Notes: generated by a model not told the origin, from the letters alone. A DNA stretch of 64,000 nucleotides from Elymus sibiricus (GCA_039707655.1 CM077673.1:9946001-10010000), one strand, 5' to 3'; counted from the first letter of the stretch, positions 46,841 through 57,962 are shown. A program made the numbers and translations.

Positions 46841-48718
46841 TCAGTCCCATCCCATGAGCATGTTGGCAACACCGTCGACGATCCTGCTCCGCGCCGAGCA
46901 GGAGAGGTCTCGGTCGTCCTCGCCCAGGTGCACCCTGTACACCTCCCACTCCCGGCCGTCCACCACATGTCTCCCGATCTCTGCCTGCAAAAACACCATT
47001 CACCACAGGAATCACATCGACGCTATGATGATAGGTATGTATCGTAGTCGCTAGAAATGGATGATCATGGTGTATTGAAAGTTGGGGCTTTGCCGTTACA
47101 GGCGCATGTGTACCAAGAAGATGCGCTTCTCAAGGTTCTTGAGCACAAGGGTTATGTCATGCAACACCAGCGGCCGGCCCTTCCCAGAGACCTCAACTGG
47201 GTTTGCCACTAGGAGCTCCGCGTCAGGCCCCCGGTTCACCAACGCCACATGCAGAGGGCGCCGGAGCTCCGCCTGTAGGCGGGAGCACAACACGCTCTTC
47301 TTGTGCTCGTCGATGATCTTCTTCCCATTTGGCTGCATTACAAACAGGTCCACCTCGCAGCCGCCATTTTGCCCCATGTAGAACCGGCCATAGGAGATCT
47401 GAGACAAAAAAATAGATGTGATTAGCTGCTAGGAGAACCATCCATAGGAGATCTGAAAGGAAACGGGTTGGCCATGTTTCATATCCCAAGAAGATGACCT
47501 ACCGGAGAGACATGCAAGAAGGTTGCGGCTGGAATTTATTTCACTGCAACTACCTTTTTTTCATTAAATAAAGTGCATTTTTATTGAATCATTTTTTGAT
47601 AAAGTTTTTTATTAACTCATAATGTCGCAACAAGTGAATACAAAATATAACGAGTAGCCCGAGCTTTGGATCGGTACCTGGATGTTGCAGTCCTTGAGTG
47701 TCCTCAAGATGTCGTAAAGGAGGCCCTTGTGGTGACCAGACTGGATCTGGATGAGGGTGTGCGCAGGGCTGAGGGAGTTGTCCATGGTGACCGACAGGCT
47801 AGAACAGCTCGACTGCTCCTCTATGCCAAATATCTGTTCCAGGACAAAGGGCAGAGAGGCCTGGAGGCAAGAGGACATGTCCTCTGTCGCAGACTCTATT
47901 TCGCAACTCGTCACGGAGTCGCCTAAGATGGTCTGCAGCCTTTCATAGGCCTCTTCCCTCCTACTCTTTGTGTGAAGAAGTTCCCTGGAATCATTTCCAG
48001 TATGAGTTTGTTAAGATCGGTAAGATGAGGATGTATAAGGATTTAGGAGATAAGAAATGGACCTGGTATCTGTGATGAAGAAAAGGTCCATCACTCTCCC
48101 GTCGGGCGTGGTTGAGACCTTCACCCTCATAATGGTGAGTTCCATCTCGCACAACACACGTGTCACGTCTGCAAAATATATCCATAAAAATCTGATTAGT
48201 GGTTTGATTAAGTTTTACCTTTTTACGTCACATGTAAAAAGAGGATGTAAGAGGGAGCATGTTAAAATTTGCCAAATCTGAAGCATGAGCATGATCAGGT
48301 GGTGAAACTTAAACCTACCATGCAGGAGGCCCATCCTGTCGTAGCAGCACAACTTGAGCAAGAAGACCTGGGGCGCGGTGGGCACGTGGTCGTCCAGGAG
48401 GCCGGCGGCAGCAAGGTAGTAGCTGTCGATGCCAAAGGGCGTGGGCACGGGGCAGAGCTCGACAAGCCTCTCTTTTAGGAGGTTCCAGGCCATGGTCCGC
48501 CCATGCCCCTGCGTTGCCGCCACCCACAACACGATGTAGCACCACCGCCCGTCTGTGCTCATATCTGCCTTGAGGATGTTGAGGCCGAAGAGGAGGACGA
48601 CACGGCAGAGGTCGCAGCCCAAGCCGATCTTGTCGGGGCAGCTGACTGTGACCATGGTTGGGTCGCCGGCCACATCAGCGTGCCGGATTTGCACCGCCTC
48701 ATCGCTGGGTATCCTCAT
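46841..48718 (-). CDS. ACR: ACT-domain-repeat protein (ACR9/ACR10-like), intact
   Basis: The five-exon model on the minus strand is 48319-48718, 48063-48168, 47678-47984, 47114-47398 and 46841-46984. All introns are GT-AG and all phases match, giving 1242 nt and 413 residues, close to the usual length of plant ACR9/ACR10 proteins. Four ACT domains are visible: ACT1 (TMVTVSCPDKIGLGCDLCRV, about residues 20-95), ACT2 (DRMGLLHDVTRVLCEMELTI and TPDGRVMDLFFITDT, about 120-190), ACT3 (LIQIQSGHHKGLLYDILRT, VDLFVMQPNGKKI, about 235-310), and ACT4 (PLHVALVNRGPDAE, VLHDITLVLKNL, about 330-400). ACT domains bind amino acids and act as regulatory modules. ACR proteins are thought to be sensors, but the ligand is not evident from sequence. 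The start ATG-AGG-ATA (MRIPSD) matches the family N-terminus. This is the only full-length ACR copy here. Confidence 0.92.
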
Positions 48719-48832
48719 CGCCCCCTCCCAACAAAATATACCTATTTCCCTTCTTCTCTAAACAGAAGGAACTAGTAGTATGAGTCTAGTGGTGTGGAAT
48801 GGTGCGTGCATTTGTAGCCAGCTACAAGTCGC

Positions 48833-48841
48833 ATATATATA
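48833..48841 (-). promoter_or_regulatory. Candidate TATA box of the intact ACR gene
   Basis: On the minus strand CTATATATA lies about 115-120 bp upstream of the ATG at 48718, which is plausible for a plant core promoter with a roughly 85-nt leader. A matching TATATATAGGTGCC stretch survives next to the ACR pseudogene at about 63205-63217. Confidence 0.5.
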
Positions 48842-50312
48842 GGTGCCGTCGGCTTCTACCAAATACACGCACGTGTCACTGAGAATACATTAAGCTCTAG
48901 GGAAAAAAAGTGTATATGGGGGATAATAGATTTGAAACCTTCAAACTTGGTTTCAACATCGAAGACCAGTCTTGTGTTGCCTTGTGTGGGTGCGTGTGGC
49001 CAATGTTTTACACGGGCGGGCAAGCACGGCGTATGCTCTGCCACCTGCAAAGCGGCGATGGCGACGACAACAACGACAGAAATGGCGATGATGACCGATG
49101 ACAGTGGCTTTGTCGCAACAATCAAACAAACATGAGCCACACCCGCATCACAAGGAAGTCACTCAAAGCAGCGTGTGCGTGCTCCACCATTTTTGGGCCA
49201 AAGAATCAGCCATGCATGCACCGTATGTGCTCCGGCGCGGCGCAGCTCCGTCCAAGTCACACTCGGATAGCTAGAGTTTGGCGTCGCTGTCCGCCATTGC
49301 TTGTCGTTGCTCTTCTTTCTAAGGCGTCTCTTGAGCTTACCAAGGGCAGAGTGCAACATACATGGTGGGAGAAGAAAAGGATTTAGAGTGCAAAATAACA
49401 AAACAAACTGGGAGTGTGTGTCATTGTCACGAACGTCGTCGTCGGTGGCGGCTCAGTACCTCCCCCATCCATTCATCCATCCATTTGTTTCTCTCTTCTG
49501 GGGTAGCTGTGTGTGGCCGAATTACGAATTACACGTGTGCTGCTATGTCATCTTCTGATGCCATATTTTCTTGCTCATTTCGTCATCATATTTATATACC
49601 GTTCCAGGTACCATATCATGCACGCATGCAGTGACGAGGTCGTGATTTGGGCCAAGGCCTAGGCTAACCAAGGCCAGTGTAAAATAGTGTCAAGCAGTGT
49701 AAAATGAACCAGGCATATGATAACGAAACCCCAGGCCATGCGCCCTCCCCTAGCCTGGGGCCTGTCTATAGAAATTGCACCAAAATATAGAGACAATGTA
49801 CATTTTTTTCATATCTAAACAATGATAGACGCAAAGATCTAAGGGGGAAACAAGAAAAAAATTGATGTACATAAGGCAAATTTTAGCAGAGTACCTCTCA
49901 TGTGAAAAGAGGAGGTAAGAGGGAGCATGTTAAAACTGCTCATGTACATAATTAATACATCAGTCACAATCCTTCAACCACGACACTGATTCAGGAACAT
50001 CTACCGTCACCGGTAGGCTCATCCCTGCCCTCCACACTACTCTCACACTAGTGTCTTGTCCAATGCTAGCAGCCGACATAGTCATGGAGGAGGCATCGCT
50101 TGAAGAGGACAAGCCAGATCCGCCGATCGAAGGAGGAGCTCCATCATGCAATGCTAGATCTACTGCTTGGATAGATGCAGCCACCACCTCCATGACCAAG
50201 CCCACAACTATGCCCTCCTGCCAAAACCCAAAACCCACAAGAAAATGGCGGTCATTTCCACCTTCCTACACCTTCTCTCCCATCCAGGAATCTGCTCTGT
50301 CATGGCTGTTTG
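48842..50312. other. Upstream DNA of the ACR gene
   Basis: No gene is recognised. The part at 48880-49640 is similar, with decay, to 55740-56520, so it was duplicated once with the ACR locus. A stretch at 49899-49945 resembles ACR intron 1 (48231-48275, AAGAGGGAGCATGTTAAAA). The last 350 bp before the copia insertion have open frames on both strands without known domains. Confidence 0.5.
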
Positions 50313-50665
50313 TGTTGACACTGTAATCCTGTCGCTCGTAGTTTTTCAGTTCAGGTTCAGACTTAGCAAATAAAGCGGCAAGTGCATGAGTGTGTTCGTG
50401 CCTTGACCGATTCTTTCGTAGCAGCTAGGTAGATTAGGCGGCCATGTGCGTTTCGTGGGATGGCACGAACCAAGCGTGCATGGTGGCATCGAGGGCGTGG
50501 CGAGTGGTCGTGGGATGGCGCGGCCGAATAGCTCGGGCATGACCCCTTCTCTCGTTGATTCAATATTTGCTATTAATAAGAACGTCAGAAAACGCTGCAA
50601 CTTTTACGCAGCACAAAACAAACTCTCTCGAGCCTCACTTTCTCTCTGTAGTTCTACGACTAACA
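50313..50665 (+). repeat. Copia (second family) 5' LTR
   Basis: This 353-bp LTR starts TGTTGACACTG and ends ACTAACA, preceded by GTTTG. Confidence 0.93.
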
Positions 50666-50695
50666 GTGTTATCAGAGCCCCCAGCTGCTGGGGAC

Positions 50696-53600
50696 ATGAT
50701 AGATGAGGTAAAGATCGTTCAGAAGTTTCTTCGTGAAGTGCCATCGCAGTATTCGCAGATCGCCTGCTCGATCGAGACTCTCCTCGACCTCAACGACATG
50801 TCCGTCGAGGAGTTGATCGGCCGGCTGCGATCATCTGCGGAGAGGTGCTCGATCGGGACCGCCGATGCGACGAGCCCCCAGCTGCTGCTCACGGAGGACC
50901 AGTGGTTAGCACGTGGGAAGAAGAAGGAGCAGGGACAAGGATCCAGCTCCAACGGCGGCAGCGGCAAGGGGAACGGCCGCGGCAAGCAGGAGAACCGTGC
51001 CAACGACCGACGCGGCTCCAACGGCGGCAACGGCAAGCGCGACATGTCCGGGATTAAGTGTTACAACTGCAACAAATATGCAGGACACATATCCCGTGAC
51101 TGCCCCGAGCCTCGTCGCGAACGCAAGCAGAAGGAGCAGCAAGCGCACCTGGCCGCGGCGGAGGAAGATAAGCCCGCGCTACACCTGGTGCGCGTGTGCA
51201 ACCTCAGCGACGACGACGGGCCAGCGCTTATGATGGCCACCATCGCCGGCACCGGCGCGCACGTGGGCACACACGTCGACCTCGTGGAAGAACGCGTCTT
51301 CCTCACCTCCGCGGACCACGACGACGACACTTGGTTCCTGGACACGGGCGCCAGCAACCACATGACCGGGCGGCGCGACGTCTTCACCGATCTGGTCACT
51401 AGCATTGGTGGCACGGTGAAATTTGGCGATGGATCTGTCGTCGAGATCAAGGGGAGGGGGACGATCCTGTTTGCCTGCCGAAATGGTGATCACCGCGCGC
51501 TCACTGACGCATACTACATCCCTCGTCTCCGCAGCAACATCGTCAGCTTGGGGCAGCTCGACGAGAACGGCTGCCACGTCGACATCGGCAACGGCTTCCT
51601 GAAGCTGTTCGACCGACAGCAACGGCTGCTCGCAATGGTGCCACGGGCGCGCAATCGCCTGTACGTCGTCACCCTCGACATCGCGAAGCCAGTGTGCCTC
51701 GCAGCGGTGCACACGGACGACTCCTGGAGGTGGCACGCGCGATACGGCCATCTGAACTTCGACGCGCTCAGGAAACTTGCGCGTCTCGGCATGGTACGAG
51801 GGCTGCCCTGGATAGAGCACGTCGAACAACTCTGCGATGGCTGTTTGTTCGGGAAGCAGCGTCGCGCGTCGTTCCCGCTGCAGGCAAAGCGGCGGGCGGA
51901 GGGACTGCTCGATCTGGTGCACGGCGACCTCTGTGGCCCCATATCGCCGGCGACACCCGCGGGGAAACGCTACTTCCTGCTGCTGGTTGACGACAAGAGC
52001 CGGTACATGTGGCTCACTCTGCTGCAGTCCAAGGACCAAGCCGCAGAGGCGATCAAGAGGTTCAAGGCAGGAGCCGAGGTGGAGACCGGGCGCAAGTTGC
52101 GCCTGCTCCGGACGGACCGCGGTGGGGAGTTCACCGTGGCCACCTTCGCCACGTACTGCGCCGACGAGGGGATCGGCCGTCAACTGACGGCGCCATATTC
52201 TCCACAACAGAACGACGTTGTGGAACATCGCAATCAGACGATCGTCTCCACCGCGCGCAGCTTGATGAAGGCGATGGTGGTCCCTGCAAAGTTCTGGGGA
52301 GAAGCAGTGTCCACCGCTGTGTATCTGCTGAACCGATCGCCCACGAAAAGTGTTGATGGGCAGACCCCTTTTGAGGTATGGCACGGCTACAAGCCGGATG
52401 TGAGTCACCTGCGTGTTTTTGGCTGTGTAGCACATGTCAAGGTGACGAAGCCGAACCTGGCAAAGCTGGAGGACCGCAGCATCCCCATGTTGTTGTTCGG
52501 CTACGAGCCAGGCTCAGCTGCGTACCGCGTCTACGATCCTGTCAAAAACCGAGTGCATGTCTCACGGGACATTGTGTTCGACGAAGGCGCACAGTGGGAC
52601 TGGGACAAGACCGGAGAAGCAGTGGATGCAGGGCCATTCCACGTCGAGGTGTTCGTCCACACCACAGCGCGCGCAGTGGAGAGCCCTGCCGGGCAGCGTT
52701 TCTCGCCTGAAAGCGCTGCCACGGCGGCACAAACGCCTCAAGATGCTGCCGCCACGACTGGGAGCAGTGGCACGCACTCGCCAATGCAGCATGGGGGAGG
52801 AACAACGCCACACCCTAGTCCCATATTCTTCCCCGCACCTGCAAGCATGGAAGCTGAGGCCGCTACTCCACCACACAGGCCACAGCATCCAATGATCACA
52901 CGTGCGCGCGGCGGCATCATCAAGCCAAATCCCATCTACAATGACTACGTGATGAAGGCCGATGCAGAGGAGTTTGACGACGATCTGTGCCTGCAGGTGG
53001 CTGCGGAGGAGCCTGCATCTCTGGATGTAGCTCTGAGCGAGGCGAGCTGGAAGGAAGCCATGGACGCAGAGCTTACTTCCATACGCAGCAATGGAACATG
53101 GGAGCTGGCCACGCTCCCTTCCGGGCACAAGGCCATTGGACTGAAGTGGGTTTTCAAGGTAAAGTAAGATCCTGCAGGTCATGTGCTCAAGCACAAGGCG
53201 CGGCTTGTCGTGAAGGGCTACGCGCAGCGCCAAGGAGTAGACTTCGACGAGGTTTTTGCGCTGGTGGCATGCATGGAGACCGTGCGGTTGCTGCTCGCAC
53301 TCGCCGCTCACTGTGGGTGGGAGGTGCACCACATGGACGTCAAATCGGCGTTCCTCAACGGCGATCTCAAGGAGGAGGTCTACGTGCACCAACCGCCCGG
53401 CTACATCGTCCCCGGCGAGGAGCAGAAGGTGCTCCGGCTGCGCAAGGCTCTGTACGGACTTCATCAAGCACCACGGGCGTGGTACGCCAAGCTGGATGCC
53501 TCCTTGGCTTCACTTGGGTTCGAGCGAAGCCCCCTGGAGCATGCCGTGTTCAGGAGGAATACGGGCAAAACGACGCTGCTCGTCGGCGTCTATGTGGACG

Positions 53601-54559
53601 ACCTGATCATCACGGGCACGGACGACAACGACATCGCCGAGTTCAAGCAACAAATGCACAGTCTGTTTGCAATGAGCGACCTCGGCCTTCTGAGTTACTA
53701 CCTGGGTGTCGAGGTCAAGCAGGAGGCGGGCACGATCACGCTCTGTCAGAGCGCATACGCCCGCAAGATCTTGGACGCTGCGGGACTGACGAACTGCAAT
53801 TCCTGCCACACACCGATGGAGAATCGGCTCAAGCTGCGCAAGGGAGGAGCTGGAGACGTGGTGCACGTCACGGACTATCGGAGCATCGTGGGAAGCTTGC
53901 GTTACCTTTGCAACACTCGTCCTGACATCACTCACGCAGTTGGGATGGTGAGCAGGTATATGCAGGCACCCACGGCGTCGCACTGGGCGGCGGTGAAGCA
54001 AATTCTGCGCTACGTCAGAGGGACAATTGGCTACGGCTGCAGATACAAGAAGAGCTCCGGTGGCGAACTCAAACTGGTGGGATTCAGTGACAGTGATCTA
54101 GCTGGGGATGTCGACGACAGGAAGAGCACAACCGGAGTAGTTTTCTTCCTCGACTCCAGCATCATCACATGGACTTCACAGAAGCAAGCTGTGGTTGCTC
54201 TCTCGTCTTGCGAAGCAGAGTACATTGCAGCCTCCAAAGCAGCGTGTCAGGCCGTTTGGCTAAGCAGGCTTCTGGGCGAGCTGCTTGGACGACCACCAGC
54301 AACGGTGAAATTGTTCGTGGACAACAGGTCTGCGATCGAGCTGGCCAAGAATCCAGTACACCACGAACGAAGCAAGCACATCGACACTCGTTTTCACTTC
54401 ATTCGTGAATGCGTTGAGGAAGGCAAGGTGGACATCAAACACGTCAGTACGGATGGCCAACTTGCTGACTTTTTAACCAAGTCACTGGGCCGCGTCAAGT
54501 TCTTGGAGATGCGACTGAAGCTCGGTGTCATGGAGGTTTCATCTGGGCGCCAGGATTAA
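50696..54559 (+). pseudogene. Copia gag-pol remnant: gag head missing, one stop in RT
   Basis: The coding frame starts only about 30 bp after the 5' LTR, in mid-gag (VKIVQKFLREVP). The gag N-terminus and leader are deleted, and the primer-binding site now abuts gag. The zinc knuckle reads CYNCNKYAGHISRDC, with five residues between the second Cys and His where four are usual. Protease DTGASNHMTG, pre-integrase HARYGHLNFDAL, integrase (HGDLCGP, TDRGGEF), RT (MDVKSAFLNGDL, YVDDLIITG) and RNase H (SSCEAEYIAAS) follow. A TAA at 53165-53167 lies just after WVFKVK at the start of RT, after which the frame stays open to 54559. Near-consensus substitutions (EVFALVACMET, QQNDVVEHRNQ) add to the decay. 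Confidence 0.93.
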
Positions 54560-54568
54560 GGGGAGATT

Positions 54569-54921
54569 TGTTGACACTGTAATCCTGTCGCTCGTAGTTT
54601 TTCAGTTCAGGTTCAGACTTAGCAAATAAAACGACAAGTGCATGAGTGTGTTCGTGCCTTGACCGATTCTTTCGTAGCAGCTAGGTAGATTAGGCGGCCA
54701 TGTGCGTTTCGTGGGATGGCACGAACCAAGCGTGCATGGTGGCATCGAGGGCGTGGCGAGTGGTCGTGGGATGGCGCGGCCGAATAGCTCGGGTATGACC
54801 CCTTCTCTCGTTGATTCAGTATTTGCTATTAATAAGAACGTCAGAAAACGCTGCAACTTTTACGCAGCACAAAACAAACTCTCTCGAGCCTCTCTCTCTC
54901 TCTGTAGTTCTACGACTAACA
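54569..54921 (+). repeat. Copia (second family) 3' LTR
   Basis: This 353-bp LTR has the same ends as the 5' LTR and is followed by GTTTG at 54922-54926. Confidence 0.93.
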
Positions 54922-54939
54922 GTTTGCTACTTGGGGGCT

Positions 54940-55240
54940 TGACCTCCTCGGACCGTTCCTAACTACCCCAAGAGGGTTAATATTTCTGATTCTCGTCGTT
55001 GATACATTTACCAAGTGTATACAGGCGGTTGCGTTGGTTAAGATAACATCATGACATATAGAGAAATTCATAGAATAGAACATCTTCACGTGGTTTGGAG
55101 TACCAAGCAGAATTATCACTAACAATGGATCCCAATTCACAAGCCATAGATTTCAAAATATGCTTTGCATCAGTTGCACATCCCCCAAACATCAGTCATG
55201 TATAAAGAGAAAATGAAATAGTTTGGTACAAGGGCGGTGC
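54940..55240 (+). pseudogene. Ty3/gypsy integrase remnant
   Basis: Plus-strand reading, with stops, gives VDTFTKCIQAV, then LVKITS, KFIE, and FGVPSRIITNNGSQFTSHRF, typical of the integrase core of Ty3/gypsy elements. The usual TDNGSQF is TNNGSQF here, so a catalytic aspartate is lost. No LTR or RT was seen around it. Confidence 0.65.
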
Positions 55241-56980
55241 TATTATTGGCTCGGAGACGCCATAGGAAGTTACATGCCAAGCCACACTACATCATCATTC
55301 ATACATATGAGCCTCATTGGTTGTTCTGTAACCGGCAAAGAGGGGTACATTAATTGTCATTGAGTTTCTTCAAGTGCATGCTGCATCCTCCTTTTGTTTT
55401 TAGTATTACCCTTTCTTTGTTGTCGTAATCCGATGCTGTTTTTATCTCTTTTTGCAAGGGAAGTTAGGAGTGTACTCTCGTAACACTTCTTGGCAATATC
55501 CTCAGGTGGCCCGGGCTACCTACCCTTAGGTGATTCATCAAAAGAAAAACAGAATAGATATCCATTTTCAATAAAATCCATCAATGTCATACATCCAAAC
55601 GGCAATTTAGTTACGCAAAAAATGATTAAGTTATATTTTTTTTATAGAGAAAAGTCTAGCAGTACAGTGTGTTACAAATTGCATTCAGAGTTGATAGGCC
55701 CCACCCGGAGTACATTTAATTAGGACAAGTTTTTGGTTTTATTTTCATTCAGGGCAATAGATTAGAAGATTTCAAACTTGGGATCCATGTAGAAGAAGAG
55801 TGTTATGTTGGCTTCTAAATATGAGTGTGTGGTTCCACGGGCAACGGCGATGGCGAACATAGCGTATGGCCACCACCTGCATGTCAAGACGATGTTGATG
55901 AAGATGGACAGTGGCCTTGAGTGAGCAATGGTTTTCAAACTTGCAACCCGTGCCAAAGAATCGTCGTAGTCGGCATCTTGAGTGACCAATGATTTTCACA
56001 GGCGATGGGAATAACCAATATAGCGTCTGGCTGCCACCTGCAAAAGAGGCGTATGGCGATTGGGACGGACAGTGGTCTTGTCCCAACAATGAGACAAACA
56101 CGTGCAGCTCCCGCACCACCAACGAGTCGAGCCAAAGCATCTTTATATAGGCATAAAATCAACAATGCATGCAATGTATATATATATTTGCTCCGTCCAT
56201 GTTGCTCTCATTCATGTCGCCATCATTTGTCCTTCTATTCTTTCTAAGGCCTAAGGGGTCGGGTCTCTTGAACTTAACACTTAGTGGAGTGGAGTGCAAT
56301 GTGGTTGGAGTAGACAAGGAAGACATGTCCTTGTCAGGAACGTCGTCGTCCATCGATTGGTACCGATCATCTGAGGTTGAGTGTGTCGATCAAATTTGAA
56401 TTAGACGTAGGCGCGATGTCACCTTCTGATATGTCATCTTCGTCGTCATATATTGTGTATTTAATTTACTGCACATTCCAGGTAGGTACCATATGATGCA
56501 CGCATGGATTACATACAGCCAGCTCAGGCTCAGACACACCTCGAAAGCAAAGGGGGGATGGAGACATTTAAATTGTCCCAGTAAGCTAGTAATCAAGCAC
56601 GTGCCATACCCACACAGCACAGGCCAAGCATAAGTAAGGCCAAAGTGCTTCATTGGCCAGTTTTAGGCTGAAAAATCAACCGTGCATGCACATGCTCCGG
56701 TGCACTCGCACCCAAGTGCACCCACACAAAGCAACAAGATCCATCTACATCGCTGTCTCCCTCGGTCTTAATAATTTCATTTGTACCAGATGAAATGGGT
56801 GGAGCTTATTTGGGTTTCAGAAATGCACCTCTCCAACTCCGTTTGTGTCCTTGTCACACTAGCACGTCGGCAGGGGCATTTTTCTTGTCATTATAGCATC
56901 TATATGCAGGGCCAGTCCTGAGATTTCAGGGTCCCAAGGCGAAACTAAAATCTGAGTGCTCTTAACATAAATATCAAAAT
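55241..56980. other. Decayed duplicate of ACR upstream DNA
   Basis: Between about 55740 and 56520 the sequence follows the ACR upstream region (48880-49640) with many substitutions and gaps. Shared landmarks are TTTCAAACTTGG, the amphipathic GGCGATGGCGA stretch, the CAACAATGAGACAAACA block, and CCATATGATGCACGCATG near 56490-56505. No gene is recognised in 55241-55740 or 56520-56980. Confidence 0.55.
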
Positions 56981-57010
56981 ACCGCAGACTCTATTTCACA
57001 ACTCGTCACA
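56981..57010 (-). pseudogene. 30-bp relic of ACR exon 3
   Basis: ACCGCAGACTCTATTTCACA and the next ten bases are identical to 62862-62891 in exon 3 of the ACR pseudogene and differ by few bases from 47884-47913 of the intact gene. It lies alone, next to the duplicated upstream DNA. Confidence 0.6.
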
Positions 57011-57118
57011 AGCAGACCTAGATAAGCCCACTAGAAATAAAGCTTCAATTCATGGTGAGTCTTGCTCACATTATTTATTTAGTTTATCCAAGCCAGAGCC
57101 GCATGCCATGTATGTGGT

Positions 57119-57367
57119 CTATCCGACGACTGGGGTCCGGGAGACGATTGGCTGCTCGATGCCGTTGCACCAGACGTAGACCCGAAAACATTCGAAGGTC
57201 GGTGGCTCTGGGTCACCCTCCTCCCTCAAAAGAGCAAACGCGTCCGGACGCTCTGTCTCAATAATTGTAATGGCGTCGCCGCCATGCATTCCCACCAGCT
57301 CCGGCCATGCTGACTTAGTTGCCGCCATGCATTCCCACCAGCTTTGGCCATGCTGACTTAGTTTCAT
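57119..57367 (-). pseudogene. Potato-inhibitor-I (CI-2-like) protease inhibitor remnant
   Basis: The C-terminal 60 or so residues fit a subtilisin/chymotrypsin inhibitor of the potato inhibitor I family: KSAWPELVGMHGGDAI, then IIETERPDAF, FRVYVW, and an end in a hydrophobic VVG-stop. The family usually has a TWPELVG-type start and ends in PxIG. A 43-bp direct tandem duplication (about 57271-57356) repeats the WPELVG coding stretch. Since 43 is not a multiple of three, the upstream copy is read in another frame (HGQSWWECMAATKSA), so the present N-terminus is abnormal. The expected Asp/Arg-rich loop is weakly kept. It is probably a damaged gene; the family call is by eye. Confidence 0.55.
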
Positions 57368-57370
57368 CTA

Positions 57371-57422
57371 CTCCCTCCGTTCCTGAATCTCTAGAAAGAC
57401 TTATATTTAGGAACAGAGAGAG
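57371..57422. mobile_element. Very short Stowaway-like MITE
   Basis: This 52-bp element has inverted ends CTCCCTCCGTTCCT and AGGAACAGAGAGAG and is flanked by TA. Its interior is nearly all deleted. Confidence 0.75.
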
Positions 57423-57543
57423 TAGTTCCCTTGGCATGTCTCTCCCAGATAATACACTGCAAATGAACATACACATATCAACAAGGTTGAGCAAGGAATG
57501 TATGCTTGCCTGGGTGACCTGCTCAGAGACAGAGAGAGAGGGT

Positions 57544-57563
57544 GGGGGGGGGGGGGGGGGGGG
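57544..57563. repeat. G20 homopolymer
   Basis: About 20 consecutive G residues lie between a GAGAGAGGGT stretch and CGGAGGGGG. The exact length is uncertain in most assemblies. Confidence 0.8.
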
Positions 57564-57599
57564 CGGAGGGGGATTCCATATGGGTTATTAGTCGTGAGC

Positions 57600-57962
57600 A
57601 CCCGTTGTTTCCCTCAAAAAATCTCGCCAGGCACAGATGACACCCTGCAAACCAGCTCCTCGACCGGCAAATGATGTTTGCTCAGTAGCGAAGCATGGTC
57701 GTGGTATTATCATGTACATGCCAACGCAATTACACCATACAAGTGTGGTTTAAACAAAAACCTGGAGGATACTTATTTTTTTTGCGAGAACTTGGTAGGA
57801 TACTGAGTTTAGATATTTTGATGTATTACCTCATGAAATATCAACACAGAGATAACACACTTGCAAATGTGTTCAACTAGGACACATTTACAACCCACAA
57901 CAGGAGCAGCTGAGCAAAGCATCTACTGACATCTTGGCCGGCTTACTGGTGCATAGACAGCT
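57600..57962. other. Duplicate of ACR 3' flank with exon 5 deleted
   Basis: 57615-57945 follows the DNA downstream of the intact ACR gene (compare 2900-3185): AAATCTCGCCAGGCACAG, TCCTCGACCGGCAA, GATGTTTGCT. The match then jumps from the flank (CTTGGCCGGCT) straight to intron 4 (TGTGCCGTTACAGG), so about 300 bp including exon 5 are missing. Confidence 0.75.

Larger units (their letters stand above)
25702..47484. repeat. Complete tandem unit 2, 21,783 bp
   Basis: This is the second complete unit, with the same left junction inside the LINE. Its right end at 47484 runs uninterrupted into the rest of ACR intron 3 and the upstream exons, so this end is the ancestral arrangement. Private lesions include a 1-bp deletion in the LINE (27544-27547), a 41-bp deletion in copia near 36359, loss of the copia start codon near 38877, and a 17-bp insertion with a T run near 34138. 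Confidence 0.92.
50313..54921 (+). mobile_element. Ty1/copia retrotransposon, second family
   Basis: This 4609-bp element has 353-bp LTRs (50313-50665 and 54569-54921), TGTTGACAC...CTAACA, and an exact target duplication GTTTG (50308-50312 and 54922-54926). The primer-binding site GTTATCAGAGC lies just inside the 5' LTR and a purine tract AAGGGGAGA lies before the 3' LTR. LTRs differ at roughly six positions by eye. It belongs to a different family from the copia elements in the array. Confidence 0.95.

Noticed and set aside
48215..48330. Reading exon 1 of the ACR gene on into the intron as a 167-residue protein
   Set aside because: A GT donor at 48318-48317 and a matching acceptor at 48170-48169 join GLLH to DVTRV, the conserved ACT2 sequence.
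8924..48718. U-box kinase plus ACR genes considered as a new co-inherited defence or signalling cluster
   Set aside because: They lie together only because of one duplication. The kinase copies are frameshifted and most ACR copies are fragments, so a functional system is not supported.
51179..52435. 418-codon minus-strand frame over copia gag-integrase
   Set aside because: This is the antisense shadow of GC-rich copia coding sequence. No domain is seen, while the plus strand has all retroelement motifs.
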